A stretch of 64,000 bases of DNA, from positions 62,001 to 126,000 of the forward strand of contig NZ_BBOJ01000024.1 of NCBI RefSeq assembly GCF_000974445.1, in the 5' to 3' direction. The DNA is from Lentzea aerocolonigenes (lineage in GTDB: Bacteria; Actinomycetota; Actinomycetes; Mycobacteriales; Pseudonocardiaceae). Every line of letters begins with the position of its first letter. The first letter of the stretch is position 1. Positions 17,142 through 25,955 of the stretch are shown one piece after another. A program made the translations under genes and the position numbers. The notes below the pieces were generated by a model. That model was not told the origin of the DNA. It was given only the letters and a program-made list of their open reading frames with translations, and did no database searches.

Positions 17142-18590
17142 ATGTCCACGATCAAGAACGTTCTCGCCCGACTCACCGCGGCCACTCTCGTCACCGGAAT
17201 CGCGCTCACCGCGATGCAGGCCACCGTGTCCGCCGGCGAGCTCCCGTCCGGCAACCACCGTCTCGGTGTGCTGAGCAACGGTGCCCTCGAGGTCAAGGAG
17301 GGCAATCTCTACGCCAGTTGGGTCGAGGAGATGGGAGGCGGGGTCGAGAAGTTCGACATCGCCGGTGACCGCATCGGTGTCCTCACGACCGACCACAAGC
17401 TCTTCGTCAAGCAGGGCAACCTGTGGGAGAGCTGGACGGAACAGGCCCAGAACGTCAAGGACTTCCGCCTCACCGGGAGCCGGATCGGCGTCCTGCGCCA
17501 GGACTCCACGGTCGCGGTCAAGGAAGGTGACCTCAACGCCACTTGGGTCGAGCAGGCCGGCGGCGTGAAGGACCTCGAGCTGTCCGGGAACCGCGTGGGC
17601 GTCGTGCTCGACAACGGCGTCGCGACCGTCAAAGAGGGCACTCTGTACTCCTCGTGGGTCGATCAGATGGGTAACGTCGCCGACCTCGAGCTCTCCGCAG
17701 ACCGGGTGGGTGTCCTGCGCACCGACGGCACCGTCGCGGTGAAGGAGACCAGTCTCTGGTCGAACTGGGTCGAGCAGATCGCCAACGTGAAGAAGCTCGA
17801 ACTGTCCGGCTCCATGATCGGTGTGGTCACGAACGACGGCCTCGCCACGGTCAAGGAGGGCAACCTCTACGCGACGTGGGTCAACCAGATCTCGGACGTG
17901 GCGGACCTGCAGATCGCCGGTGACCGGATCGGCGTGCTGACCACCGGCGGCACGGTGACGGTCAAGGCGGGCGGCCTCTACGGCTCGTGGGTCAACCAGT
18001 ACGGCGGCGCGCAGAGCTTCCGGCTGGCCGCGGCGGTCGGAAACCAGGGCGGGCGGCACGTCTCGCAGCAGGACATCGTCAACATCTACGGTTCCGCTTA
18101 CGCCACCGACACCGTCGCGGCCGGTCTGACGGACCTGAACGCGGAGATGCAGGCGGCGGGCATCACCTCGCCGACGCGCAAGGCGGCGTTCCTCGCGACC
18201 CTCAAGCACGAGAGCGGGTTCCGCTACAACGCCGGTGAGGCCGGCAACGGCGCCGTCTACAAAGGACGCGGCTTCGTCCAGCTGACCGGTGACTTCAACT
18301 ACCGCGCGGCGGGCGGCTACCTCGGCCACGACTTCCTGAGCCACCCGGAGGACGCCGCGAAGGTCGAGTGGAGCGCCAAGATCGCCCGCTGGTACTGGAC
18401 CGTCGCCCGCAACATCAACGCCTCCGCGGACGCCTACGACATGGGCGGCGTCGGCCGTGCGATCGGTTACTCGTACGACCTCGACCCGACCGAGTCGCTG
18501 AACCGCTGCGCCTCCTACAAGAAGGCCCTCGCCTACTTCAACGGCGGCTCTCTCCCCGTCGCCGAGAGCTCCATCAAGTGCACCCGCTGA
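17142..18590 (+). CDS. Secreted propeller-GH19 lysozyme/chitinase fusion
   Basis: A 482-residue secreted enzyme. Signal peptide (MSTIKNVLARLTAATL...VSA), then seven 37-residue propeller repeats (about residues 39-300), then a glycoside hydrolase family 19 domain (about 305-482). The GH19 catalytic acids are likely Glu357 in LKHESGFRYN and Glu366 in NAGEAGNG; the downstream GRGFVQLTGDFNYRAAGGYL block is typical. GH19 members of this compact type cleave chitin or peptidoglycan; which one is not decidable from sequence. ATGATG starts at 17139 and 17142; the second has better spacing from GGAG. A GTG at 17085 overlaps the previous stop but would spoil the signal peptide. Middle gene of a three-gene operon. 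Confidence 0.9.
   Translation: MSTIKNVLARLTAATLVTGIALTAMQATVSAGELPSGNHRLGVLSNGALEVKEGNLYASWVEEMGGGVEKFDIAGDRIGVLTTDHKLFVKQGNLWESWTEQAQNVKDFRLTGSRIGVLRQDSTVAVKEGDLNATWVEQAGGVKDLELSGNRVGVVLDNGVATVKEGTLYSSWVDQMGNVADLELSADRVGVLRTDGTVAVKETSLWSNWVEQIANVKKLELSGSMIGVVTNDGLATVKEGNLYATWVNQISDVADLQIAGDRIGVLTTGGTVTVKAGGLYGSWVNQYGGAQSFRLAAAVGNQGGRHVSQQDIVNIYGSAYATDTVAAGLTDLNAEMQAAGITSPTRKAAFLATLKHESGFRYNAGEAGNGAVYKGRGFVQLTGDFNYRAAGGYLGHDFLSHPEDAAKVEWSAKIARWYWTVARNINASADAYDMGGVGRAIGYSYDLDPTESLNRCASYKKALAYFNGGSLPVAESSIKCTR
17257..18036 (+). repeat. Seven tandem 37-residue coding repeats (propeller, gene 2)
   Basis: Repeat starts are seen at HRLGVL, DRIGVL, SRIGVL, NRVGVV, DRVGVL, SMIGVV and DRIGVL. Each carries VK(E/Q)G near its middle and an aromatic W before the (E/N)Q pair. 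Same consensus as the flanking genes. Confidence 0.85.
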
Positions 18591-18622
18591 CCCCCTTCGC
18601 CCTGAGCTTCAAGGAGATCACC

Positions 18623-19996
18623 ATGTCCAAGCGCACCGTCACCGCCGTTCTCGCCGCCTCCGCCCTGGCCCTGCTCGGCATCATCCCGGCCAGTGCCGAC
18701 ACCCGCACCGACGTCCGCGACCTGGCCGCCGCGAACCTCGGCAAGACGACCTGCAGCACGAACAGCCTCGGCGGAACGGGCTTCATGGACAGCTGCCGGC
18801 TCCAGCACTTCTGGTGCGCGGACTTCGCGAGATGGGTGTGGGGCAACCGCGACCTCAAGGTCGACCGCCTCAGCCCCGCGGCCGGGAGCTTCTACCTCTA
18901 CGGCGAGCAGAACGGCACGCTGCACAACGACTCGTCCTACGTCCCGCAGGTCGGCGACGCCGTGGTCTTCAACTACTACGGCGCCGGCCGGGCCGACCAC
19001 GTCGCCCTCGTCGACGCGGTCAACTCCAACGGCACCATCCGCACCATCAACGGCAACTTCGGCGGCACCAGCGCCATGAACTCGACCGTCCAGTACGCCA
19101 TCGGCGGCGGCCGCGTCGGCCAGTCGGTGGCCGGCCAGACCATCTCGGCGTTCGTCAGCCCCGCCGGCGTGAGCGCGGTCCGCCCGATCAAGTCCCGCAT
19201 CGGCGTCCGCTTCAACGACTCCTCGGTGCACGTCAAGGAGGGCAACCTCTACGACGGCTGGCTCAACGAGTACGGCGGCGGTGTGGTGAAGTCCGAAGTG
19301 GACGGTGACATGATCGGTGTCCTGACGGCGTCCGGTGACCTGTTCGTCAAGCAGGGCAACCTCTACGAGACCTGGTACAACCAGGCTGGCGGCGTGAAGG
19401 ACTTCTCGCTGGAGTCGTCGAAGGGCCGCGTCGGCATCGTGCGCACCGACGGCACCGTCGCGGTGAAGGAAGGCGGCCCGCAGGGCACCTGGGTCGAGCA
19501 GATGGGCAACGCCAAGGAAGTCGAGCTCTCCGGCGACTACCTGGGCGTGGTCAGCAACGACGGCACCGCGTACGTGAAGAAGGGCAACCTGTACGAGTCC
19601 TGGACGACGCAGCTCGGTGACGTCGCCGACCTGGAGATCTCCGCGAACGGCGACCGCATCGGTGCCCTGCGCACCAACGGTTCGCTCACCGTCAAGGACG
19701 GCGGCCTCTACGGGTCGTGGGTCGAGCAGACCAGCAACGTCAAGGACTTCGACCTCTCCGGTGACTACATCGGCGTCGTGTTCAACGACGGTCTCGCCAC
19801 GGTGAAGCAGGGCACCCTCTACGCGGGCTGGATCAACCAGCTCAGCGCCGCCAAGGCCATCGAGGTCGACGCCAAGGCCGGACGCATCGGTGTTCTGCAG
19901 GACAACGGTTCGCTGACCGTGAAAGAAGGCGGCCCGTACGGCTCCTGGGTCAACCAGACCAGCGGCGTCGCGGACTTCCAGCTGACGAACTACTGA
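18623..19996 (+). CDS. Secreted CHAP amidase/peptidase-propeller fusion
   Basis: A 457-residue secreted protein in the reverse domain order to its neighbour: signal peptide (MSKRTVTAVLAASALALLGI), a CHAP domain (about residues 28-170), then seven 37-residue propeller repeats to the end. CHAP catalytic residues are Cys65 in FWCADFARWVW, His126 in DHVALVDA and Asn143 or Asn145 in INGNFGG. CHAP enzymes cut peptide or amide bonds in peptidoglycan. Start ATG has AAGGAGA upstream, 33 bp after the GH19 stop. With the propeller-GH19 protein it could open both glycan and peptide parts of a wall. The stop is followed by a strong terminator. Confidence 0.9.
   Translation: MSKRTVTAVLAASALALLGIIPASADTRTDVRDLAAANLGKTTCSTNSLGGTGFMDSCRLQHFWCADFARWVWGNRDLKVDRLSPAAGSFYLYGEQNGTLHNDSSYVPQVGDAVVFNYYGAGRADHVALVDAVNSNGTIRTINGNFGGTSAMNSTVQYAIGGGRVGQSVAGQTISAFVSPAGVSAVRPIKSRIGVRFNDSSVHVKEGNLYDGWLNEYGGGVVKSEVDGDMIGVLTASGDLFVKQGNLYETWYNQAGGVKDFSLESSKGRVGIVRTDGTVAVKEGGPQGTWVEQMGNAKEVELSGDYLGVVSNDGTAYVKKGNLYESWTTQLGDVADLEISANGDRIGALRTNGSLTVKDGGLYGSWVEQTSNVKDFDLSGDYIGVVFNDGLATVKQGTLYAGWINQLSAAKAIEVDAKAGRIGVLQDNGSLTVKEGGPYGSWVNQTSGVADFQLTNY
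19194..19993 (+). repeat. Seven tandem 37-residue coding repeats (propeller, gene 3)
   Basis: Repeat starts are seen at SRIGVR, DMIGVL, GRVGIV, DYLGVV, DRIGAL, DYIGVV and GRIGVL, with the same VK(E/Q)G and W.(N/E)Q positions as the two upstream genes. Three of the repeats carry a one- or two-residue insertion. Confidence 0.85.
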
Positions 19997-20006
19997 TTCC
20001 AACCGA

Positions 20007-20047
20007 ACGCGAAGAGGGGCCGTCACCGCGACGGCCCCTCTTCGCGT
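20007..20047 (+). terminator. Strong hairpin terminator closing the propeller operon
   Basis: Perfect 18-bp stem beginning ACGCGAAGAGGGGCCGTC with a 5-base loop, 10 bp after the CHAP-propeller stop. No T-run follows, as is common in high-GC actinomycetes. Confidence 0.88.
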
Positions 20048-20187
20048 GGGCCGAATGCCCTATTGCGCGCACGGCGAGCGGCGCTACGTTCGAGTGGCAG
20101 GACCGCTTCCGGCGAAATGGGGATGGAGCCGAGCGGCAGTTGTGCGGACCTCTGCGCGTCCGCACCTGGGGGAATCGGGGGAGCCCG

Positions 20188-23100
20188 ATGAGGGCTACTT
20201 GTGCTGTCTTGCTCACGGGTGTGCTGGTGCTGTCCAGCGCGCCCTTCTCGGCGGCCGCGGCGGCCGCGATCGACAGACCCGTGGCCGAGCTGTTCGGCGC
20301 CCAGCCGAGCTTCGGCATGGCGGGCGACGGGGTCAACACCGCCACCGGCAACGTCACGCGCACGTCGGTCGACCTGCGCTTCGGGCCGCTCGCGCTGGCC
20401 CGCACCTACAACTCGCTCGACCGCTCGGACCGTGCTCTCGGCGCGGGCTGGAGCACCACCTACAGCGCACATCTCGTGCTGGGGGACGACGGATCGGTCG
20501 CGTACCACGGGGACGACGGGCGGGTGCTCACGTTCGTGCCCGGCGACGGTGGTGGTTTCCGGCGGCCGCAGGACCTCGACGCGGATCTGCGGCGCGAGCC
20601 CGACGGCCGTTTCTCGTTGCGGGACAACCGGGGCGGCAGTTGGACGTTCGACACCTCCGGCAAGCTGCAGGAGGTCGCGGCCGAGGGCGAACGGACGTCG
20701 CTGGGCCGCGACGGGGAGGGCAGGCTGACGTCGGTCGCGCACTCCGGTGGCGAGCGGCTGACCTTCACCTACGACGCGGGCCGCCTGACGAAGGTCGAGT
20801 CCGGTGACGGACGGGCGGTGAAGTACGACTACTCGCCGGAGGGCAGGCTCGCCGCCGCGACGTCACCGGAAGGTGCGGTGGCGCGGTACGAGTACACGCC
20901 GGCCGGACGTCTTTCGGCCGTGTTCGACGCCGAGGGCCGACGCGTCGTCGCGAACGTCTACGACGAGCGGGATCGCGTGCGGCACCAGGACTTCGTGGCA
21001 GGGGGAGGAATCGACCTCGCCTACGACGACCCGAACGCCATCACGACGGTCTCCAGCACCGGCAACGGTGCCCGTGCCGTCTACCAGCACTCCAACGCCG
21101 GCCGGTTGGTGAAGGCCACCGACCCGGCCGGCAAGTCGGTGAGCCAGTCGTTCGACGACAACGGCAGGCTCGTCGAGGTGGTCGCGCGCGGCGGGGCGAA
21201 GGTGCAGCTCGGCTACGACGGACGCGGCAACGTCGTGCGGCGCACGACAGGGGAGATCACGACGTCGTTCTCCTACGACGACCGCGACCGGCTCACCAGC
21301 GCGACCGACGCGGGGCAGGGCACCACGCGGTACGAGTACGCGGGCGAGAGCCGGGTGCCGTCCGCGGTGACCGACCCCAACGGCGCCACGACCAGGAACA
21401 CCGTCGTGGACGGGCTGATCACCGAGACCGTGGACCCCGCGGGCGGCAAGACCACGTTCGGCTACGACGCCGGACGCCGGCTCACCTCGGTCACCGACGG
21501 CCTCGGACAGGCCACGAAGTTCGGGTACGACGCCGCCGGACGGCGCACCACCACGACGTCGCCGCAGGGCCGGGTGTCCACAGTGGAGTACGACGTCGCC
21601 GGCCGGATCACCGCGCAGGTGACCCCGTCCGGCAAGGTCACGCGCAACCGGTACAGCGGATCCGGGCTGCTGCAGGACACGACCGATCCCGCCGGCGGCG
21701 TCACGGCCCACGCCTACGACGGCGCAGGTCAGCGCATCGCCACCACAGACCCGTTGGGGCGCAAGAGCACCTTCACCTACGACGGTGACGGCAACGTCGC
21801 GACGAGCACCGATCCGGCCGGTGCGGTGAGCAAGTACGGCTACGACCAGTTCGGCCGGCTCAGCACCTCGACCGCGCCCACCGGTGCGGTGGTGCGCTAC
21901 TCCTACGACGCCGACGGCAGGCAGTCCGAACGCGCCGAGCCCGCCGGCACCGTGGTGACCGGCTACGACGACCGCGGCAACGTCGTCTCCACCACCGACG
22001 CCGCGGGACGCACGACGCGGTACACCTACGACGCCCGCAACCGCGAGACCAGCCGCACGGACCCGACCGGGGCGGTGTGGCGGACCGGCTACGACGCCGC
22101 CGGGCACGTGACGTCGCGGACGGACCCGCTGGGCGCGGTGACGAAGTACGAGTACGACGCCGCCGGTCGGCTGACGGCCGTGATCGACCCGCTCGGCAAC
22201 AGGACCGAGTACCGGTACGACGCGGCCGGACGTCTGACCGAGACCCTCGACCCCGAGGGCGGTGTCACGCGCAACACCTACGACGCCGACGGGCGCAGGG
22301 TCGCGCAGACCACGCCCGCGGGACTGGTGACCCGCTTCACCTACGACGCCGACGGACGGGTTCTGACCGTCACCGGCCCGCGGGGCGGCGTGACGAAGTA
22401 CGAGTACTCCGCACGGGGTGACCTGATCACCACGACGAGCGCCACCGGTGCGGTGCGGCGCACCGAGTACGACGCCGCCGGGCAGATGATCGCCGCGGTC
22501 GACCCCAACGGCGGCCGCACCGGCTACGGCTACGACCCGGCCGGAAACCTGACGTCGTTGACGGATCCGAAGGGTGCGACCACGAAGTTCGCCTACGACT
22601 CGGCGGGCAGGCAGACCTCGTCGACGGATCCGCTGGGACGCACCGCGAAACGCGAGTACGACGCGTCCGGCAACCTCGTCGCGGTCACCGAACCGGACGG
22701 CAAGGTGCTGCGCATGGAGTACGACGCCGTCGGTGAGCTGGTCAAGCGCAGCGCGGGCGACGGTTCGGTGGTGTCCTTCGGCTACGACGCGGCCGCACGC
22801 CGCACGTCCATGACCGACGGCACCGGCAAGCACGAGTACGGCTACGACGCGGCCGGGCGGCTGACCACCGTCACCGAGCCCGACGGCGCGAAGTTCACCT
22901 CGTCCTACGACGCCGCCGGCCGCAGGACCGCGGTGCAGTACCCGGACGGGTTGAAGATCGACTACCGGTTCGACCGCAACAGCAGGCTCGTCGGGTTGAA
23001 GGACCCGAAGGCGGGCGAGGCGAAGTACGCGCTCGACGCGGACGGCAGGCTGGTCGCGGAGGACCTGCCGGGCAAGTGGGCGCGGAAGTACGCCTACACC

Positions 23101-24873
23101 GGCGGCCTGCTGACGCGGTACGAGGAGTCGGGGCCCGGCAGTTCGGCGCGGATGACCGCGTTCACCAGGGACGCCGACGGCCGCGTGCTCACGGAGACCG
23201 AGGGCAGGGGCCACGACCTCGACGCCGAGGGCAACCCCGTGCGCGAGTACCGCTACGACCCTGCCGGGCAGCTGCTTTCGGTGGGCGGCAAGCACGTCGA
23301 GCCGTTGCGGGCCACCTACGACCCGGCGGGCAACCGCACCAGCGTCGTGCGCGGCAAGACCACCACGAAGCTCACCTACGACGCGGCCGACCAGCTGACC
23401 GCGGCCGAGACCGGCGACCGGCACACCGACTACTCCTACGACTCCGTGGGCAGGCTGCTGGAGAGCCGGGCGGGCGAGAAGTCCGACCGCGGTGAGCGGA
23501 CCACGTTGACCTACAACGGTTTCGGTCTGCTGGTGGCGTCCGCGACGACGCGGCACCACAAGACCGAGCGCACGCAGGCGACCTACAACGGTGACGGCCT
23601 CCTGGTCGCGCTCACGCAGTCCGAGGGCGACCAGGACGACAGCGGCAAGCATCAGCGCACGTCCCGGTACCGGTGGAGCGTGGGCGACCCGGTGCCGCAG
23701 GTGCTGTCCCAGCGCGAGGACGGCCGGCAGGAGGACAGCGGGAACGGGGAAGCGGACTTCGTCTACGGCTACGGCCGCGTGTTCGCGGACACCCGGCACA
23801 AGTCGGCCACGTTCTCCCGCGACGCGTACGGCTCGTCCGTCCGAACAGGACAGACGCACGACTGGGTGCAGGCCGACGGCTACGACGTCTTCGGCGCACC
23901 GCAGAAGGGTGAGGACGCGGACACGTCCAACCCGGACAAGCCGAAGTTCGGCTACCGGGGTGAGCTCGCGCTCGGGCAGGCCGTGTACCTGCGGGCGAGG
24001 TTCTACGAGACCGGCACCGGCCGGTTCCTCAGCCGCGACCCCGTGGCGACGAAGGCGGGGCAGGCCAACCCGGTGAGCGCCTACGTCTACGGCAACAACG
24101 ACCCGGTGAACTTCACCGACCCGCTCGGCGAGTGGGCGATCACCGACGCGTTGTTCCGCGCGGTGGCGGCGATCCTGGCGGGCCTGACGCCCAACTGCCC
24201 GCCGTCGACCAACGCGATCACCAGGCACGACAAGTGCTTCCAGAACCACGTGTACCGCACCAGGGGCTACGTCCCGGAGGACTGCCTCGACGCGGACTAC
24301 AGCTGCCTGGACGCGCTGTGGCACGGCCGTCAGCCGGAACGGGCCTCGCAGGCGTTCACGATCCACGAGCTGAACGTGCGGCGGCAGAGCTGGTGGGACA
24401 ACCTCTGGGACAACAAGGGTTTCAGCACGACGATCAGCGAGAAGGTCGACTGGGAGGTCGGCCCGCCGGACAACTACATGGACACCTTCCGCATCGACAT
24501 CGTGACCGAGGAACGCAACATCTACGAGGTCAAGCGCTGGCGCGGCCCGGCGACCACGACCGAGGTCGACGCCCAGCTCGGGCACTACCAGTACCTCGCT
24601 TTCTGGTACGACAACGTGCACTTCGACCGCGGCCGGGAGCTGATGGACTGGGCGGACACGTACCACGTCAGCGAGGGCTTCTGGGACTTCCTGACCGGCG
24701 GTAAGACGATCTACGTCTGGGGTCTGGAGAACCCGGCGGGCCACATCTACTTCGAGGAGAAGGACAAGACCCCGGAGCGGGTGCGCAGCAAGGTGTGGCG
24801 GCAGAAGTTCGAGGAGGGGTTCCCGATTCCCGTGCCGATCCCGATTCCCGTCCCCGTGCCGGTCCCGGTGTAG
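20188..24873 (+). CDS. RHS/YD-repeat polymorphic toxin with PD-(D/E)XK-type nuclease C-terminus
   Basis: Secreted RHS protein of 1,561 residues. Signal peptide (MRATCAVLLTGVLVLSSAPF), a DUF6531-like entry domain (GDGVNTATGNVTRTSVDL), then dozens of YD repeats (YDAAGRLT and variants) to about residue 1240. The RHS core follows (LRARFYETGTGRFLSRDP at about 1270-1290, ending at NFTDPLGEW). The C-terminal 245 residues differ: Asp1437, Glu1447 and Lys1449 in FRIDIVTEERNIYEVKRW plus Q1463-x3-Y1467 match the PD-(D/E)XK nuclease signature with its QxxxY helix. I infer a DNA- or RNA-cutting toxin released from the RHS shell. The protein ends in a Pro-Ile/Pro-Val repeat tail. Start ATG has GGGGGAG upstream. 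Confidence 0.9.
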   Translation: MRATCAVLLTGVLVLSSAPFSAAAAAAIDRPVAELFGAQPSFGMAGDGVNTATGNVTRTSVDLRFGPLALARTYNSLDRSDRALGAGWSTTYSAHLVLGDDGSVAYHGDDGRVLTFVPGDGGGFRRPQDLDADLRREPDGRFSLRDNRGGSWTFDTSGKLQEVAAEGERTSLGRDGEGRLTSVAHSGGERLTFTYDAGRLTKVESGDGRAVKYDYSPEGRLAAATSPEGAVARYEYTPAGRLSAVFDAEGRRVVANVYDERDRVRHQDFVAGGGIDLAYDDPNAITTVSSTGNGARAVYQHSNAGRLVKATDPAGKSVSQSFDDNGRLVEVVARGGAKVQLGYDGRGNVVRRTTGEITTSFSYDDRDRLTSATDAGQGTTRYEYAGESRVPSAVTDPNGATTRNTVVDGLITETVDPAGGKTTFGYDAGRRLTSVTDGLGQATKFGYDAAGRRTTTTSPQGRVSTVEYDVAGRITAQVTPSGKVTRNRYSGSGLLQDTTDPAGGVTAHAYDGAGQRIATTDPLGRKSTFTYDGDGNVATSTDPAGAVSKYGYDQFGRLSTSTAPTGAVVRYSYDADGRQSERAEPAGTVVTGYDDRGNVVSTTDAAGRTTRYTYDARNRETSRTDPTGAVWRTGYDAAGHVTSRTDPLGAVTKYEYDAAGRLTAVIDPLGNRTEYRYDAAGRLTETLDPEGGVTRNTYDADGRRVAQTTPAGLVTRFTYDADGRVLTVTGPRGGVTKYEYSARGDLITTTSATGAVRRTEYDAAGQMIAAVDPNGGRTGYGYDPAGNLTSLTDPKGATTKFAYDSAGRQTSSTDPLGRTAKREYDASGNLVAVTEPDGKVLRMEYDAVGELVKRSAGDGSVVSFGYDAAARRTSMTDGTGKHEYGYDAAGRLTTVTEPDGAKFTSSYDAAGRRTAVQYPDGLKIDYRFDRNSRLVGLKDPKAGEAKYALDADGRLVAEDLPGKWARKYAYTGGLLTRYEESGPGSSARMTAFTRDADGRVLTETEGRGHDLDAEGNPVREYRYDPAGQLLSVGGKHVEPLRATYDPAGNRTSVVRGKTTTKLTYDAADQLTAAETGDRHTDYSYDSVGRLLESRAGEKSDRGERTTLTYNGFGLLVASATTRHHKTERTQATYNGDGLLVALTQSEGDQDDSGKHQRTSRYRWSVGDPVPQVLSQREDGRQEDSGNGEADFVYGYGRVFADTRHKSATFSRDAYGSSVRTGQTHDWVQADGYDVFGAPQKGEDADTSNPDKPKFGYRGELALGQAVYLRARFYETGTGRFLSRDPVATKAGQANPVSAYVYGNNDPVNFTDPLGEWAITDALFRAVAAILAGLTPNCPPSTNAITRHDKCFQNHVYRTRGYVPEDCLDADYSCLDALWHGRQPERASQAFTIHELNVRRQSWWDNLWDNKGFSTTISEKVDWEVGPPDNYMDTFRIDIVTEERNIYEVKRWRGPATTTEVDAQLGHYQYLAFWYDNVHFDRGRELMDWADTYHVSEGFWDFLTGGKTIYVWGLENPAGHIYFEEKDKTPERVRSKVWRQKFEEGFPIPVPIPIPVPVPVPV

Positions 24874-24887
24874 GGCAGGATCGGCAC

Positions 24888-25952
24888 GTGGCGATCGTCG
24901 TGCGGCAGGAAGCCAGGGCGGAGTTCGGGTCGGCGGACACGGTTCTCGTCGAGATCCGTTCGGACTCTCCTGCCGCACGAACCGCGGTGGAGCAGTTCGC
25001 CGGGGACCTCACGGGGCTGGGCGCGAAGTTCGTGTCGCCCGCGTTCGCCGTCCCCGGCGGCCACCTGCTGATGATCGACCCCGGCGCCGCCGACCTGCGG
25101 CATGCGCCGGACGTGGTCATCGGACGGCTGCGCGAGGCAGGTGTGGAGGACGCGGTGCTCGCCGTGCCCACGCGCATCGGCGAGCGCTACGAGACGATCC
25201 AGGCGCTGGCTCCATCGGCACGGGCGTGGCTGCGCGCACCGCTGGCCAAGCCCTTCGGCGAGGCACCGCGGACACCGCCCGTCTGGCTCGCGGGCCTGGT
25301 CCACGAGTGGACGGGCCCCGATGCGCTGGCAGTGGTGCTGTCGGCGGAGGTGCCCGCCACAGCGGAAGCGGTGGCCGCGGCGGTGTCGTCCGGCGCGCCC
25401 ACGGCGGTGGTGGCGAGCGACTTCGCGACGTGGGTGCGGGCAGGCGCGGTGACCGGAGGCTTCGGCCACCTCACCCCCGGCGCGACCCTCACGGCGTCCG
25501 GGGACGTGGTGGCCCACCTGCGCGCGCAACGCGACGTGGTGCTCACCCACGCCGACAGGCTGGCGTGGGCGGGCGTGTCCGCGGTGCCGGACGCGCGTGA
25601 CCTGCTGTCGGCCGAGCTGCCGGCGGAGGTCGGGAACCTGGCCGACTTCGTCGTGCCGGACGTCATGTGGTGCCAGGTGCTGTCCGCCGGTCACGTCGAA
25701 CGGCTGGGAGGTCCTCCCCCTGGTGCGCGGCGGCTGGACGGCGACCGGTGGGAGCTGGTCGTCGGCGAACCTGAGCAATGGATGCCCGGCCATCCCGATC
25801 AGCAGCGCGTCAGGGAGCAGGCGCGGACCCTGCTCGGCGCCTGCCTGGTGGACGCCGACGAGGCGTTCTCGCTCGCGCGGCAGCGGATGGCCGAGGCGCG
25901 GGAGCGTGACGACGAGGGGTTCTTCCCGCAGGGGCGGCGCCCGCGGAGGTGA
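24888..25952 (+). CDS. Unrecognised 354-residue protein behind the RHS nuclease
   Basis: Begins at a GTG (VAIVVRQEARAEFGSAD) with a purine-rich ribosome site, 14 bp after the RHS stop. It is soluble, with no signal peptide or membrane helices, and rich in Ala, Val and Asp. Its end, LLGACLVDADEAFSLARQR, is helical. I do not recognise the family. Its position makes it a candidate immunity protein for the RHS nuclease, although 354 residues is large for that role; it could equally be an unrelated actinomycete protein. It converges with the peptidase gene, 3 bp apart. Confidence 0.72.
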   Translation: MAIVVRQEARAEFGSADTVLVEIRSDSPAARTAVEQFAGDLTGLGAKFVSPAFAVPGGHLLMIDPGAADLRHAPDVVIGRLREAGVEDAVLAVPTRIGERYETIQALAPSARAWLRAPLAKPFGEAPRTPPVWLAGLVHEWTGPDALAVVLSAEVPATAEAVAAAVSSGAPTAVVASDFATWVRAGAVTGGFGHLTPGATLTASGDVVAHLRAQRDVVLTHADRLAWAGVSAVPDARDLLSAELPAEVGNLADFVVPDVMWCQVLSAGHVERLGGPPPGARRLDGDRWELVVGEPEQWMPGHPDQQRVREQARTLLGACLVDADEAFSLARQRMAEARERDDEGFFPQGRRPRR

Positions 25953-25955
25953 CGG

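Noticed and set aside
16321-19993. Regularly spaced repeats considered as a CRISPR array
   Set aside because: The spacing is about 111 bp, the copies differ, and they encode protein repeats in frame; there are no short identical repeats with unique spacers.
17055-20026. Minus-strand frames opposite the propeller operon
   Set aside because: They mirror the 37-residue repeats and lack ribosome sites and family matches.
20863-24978. 1,371-codon frame antisense to the first RHS gene
   Set aside because: Repetitive Val/Gly/Arg sequence mirroring the YD repeats on the other strand; no start context or family.
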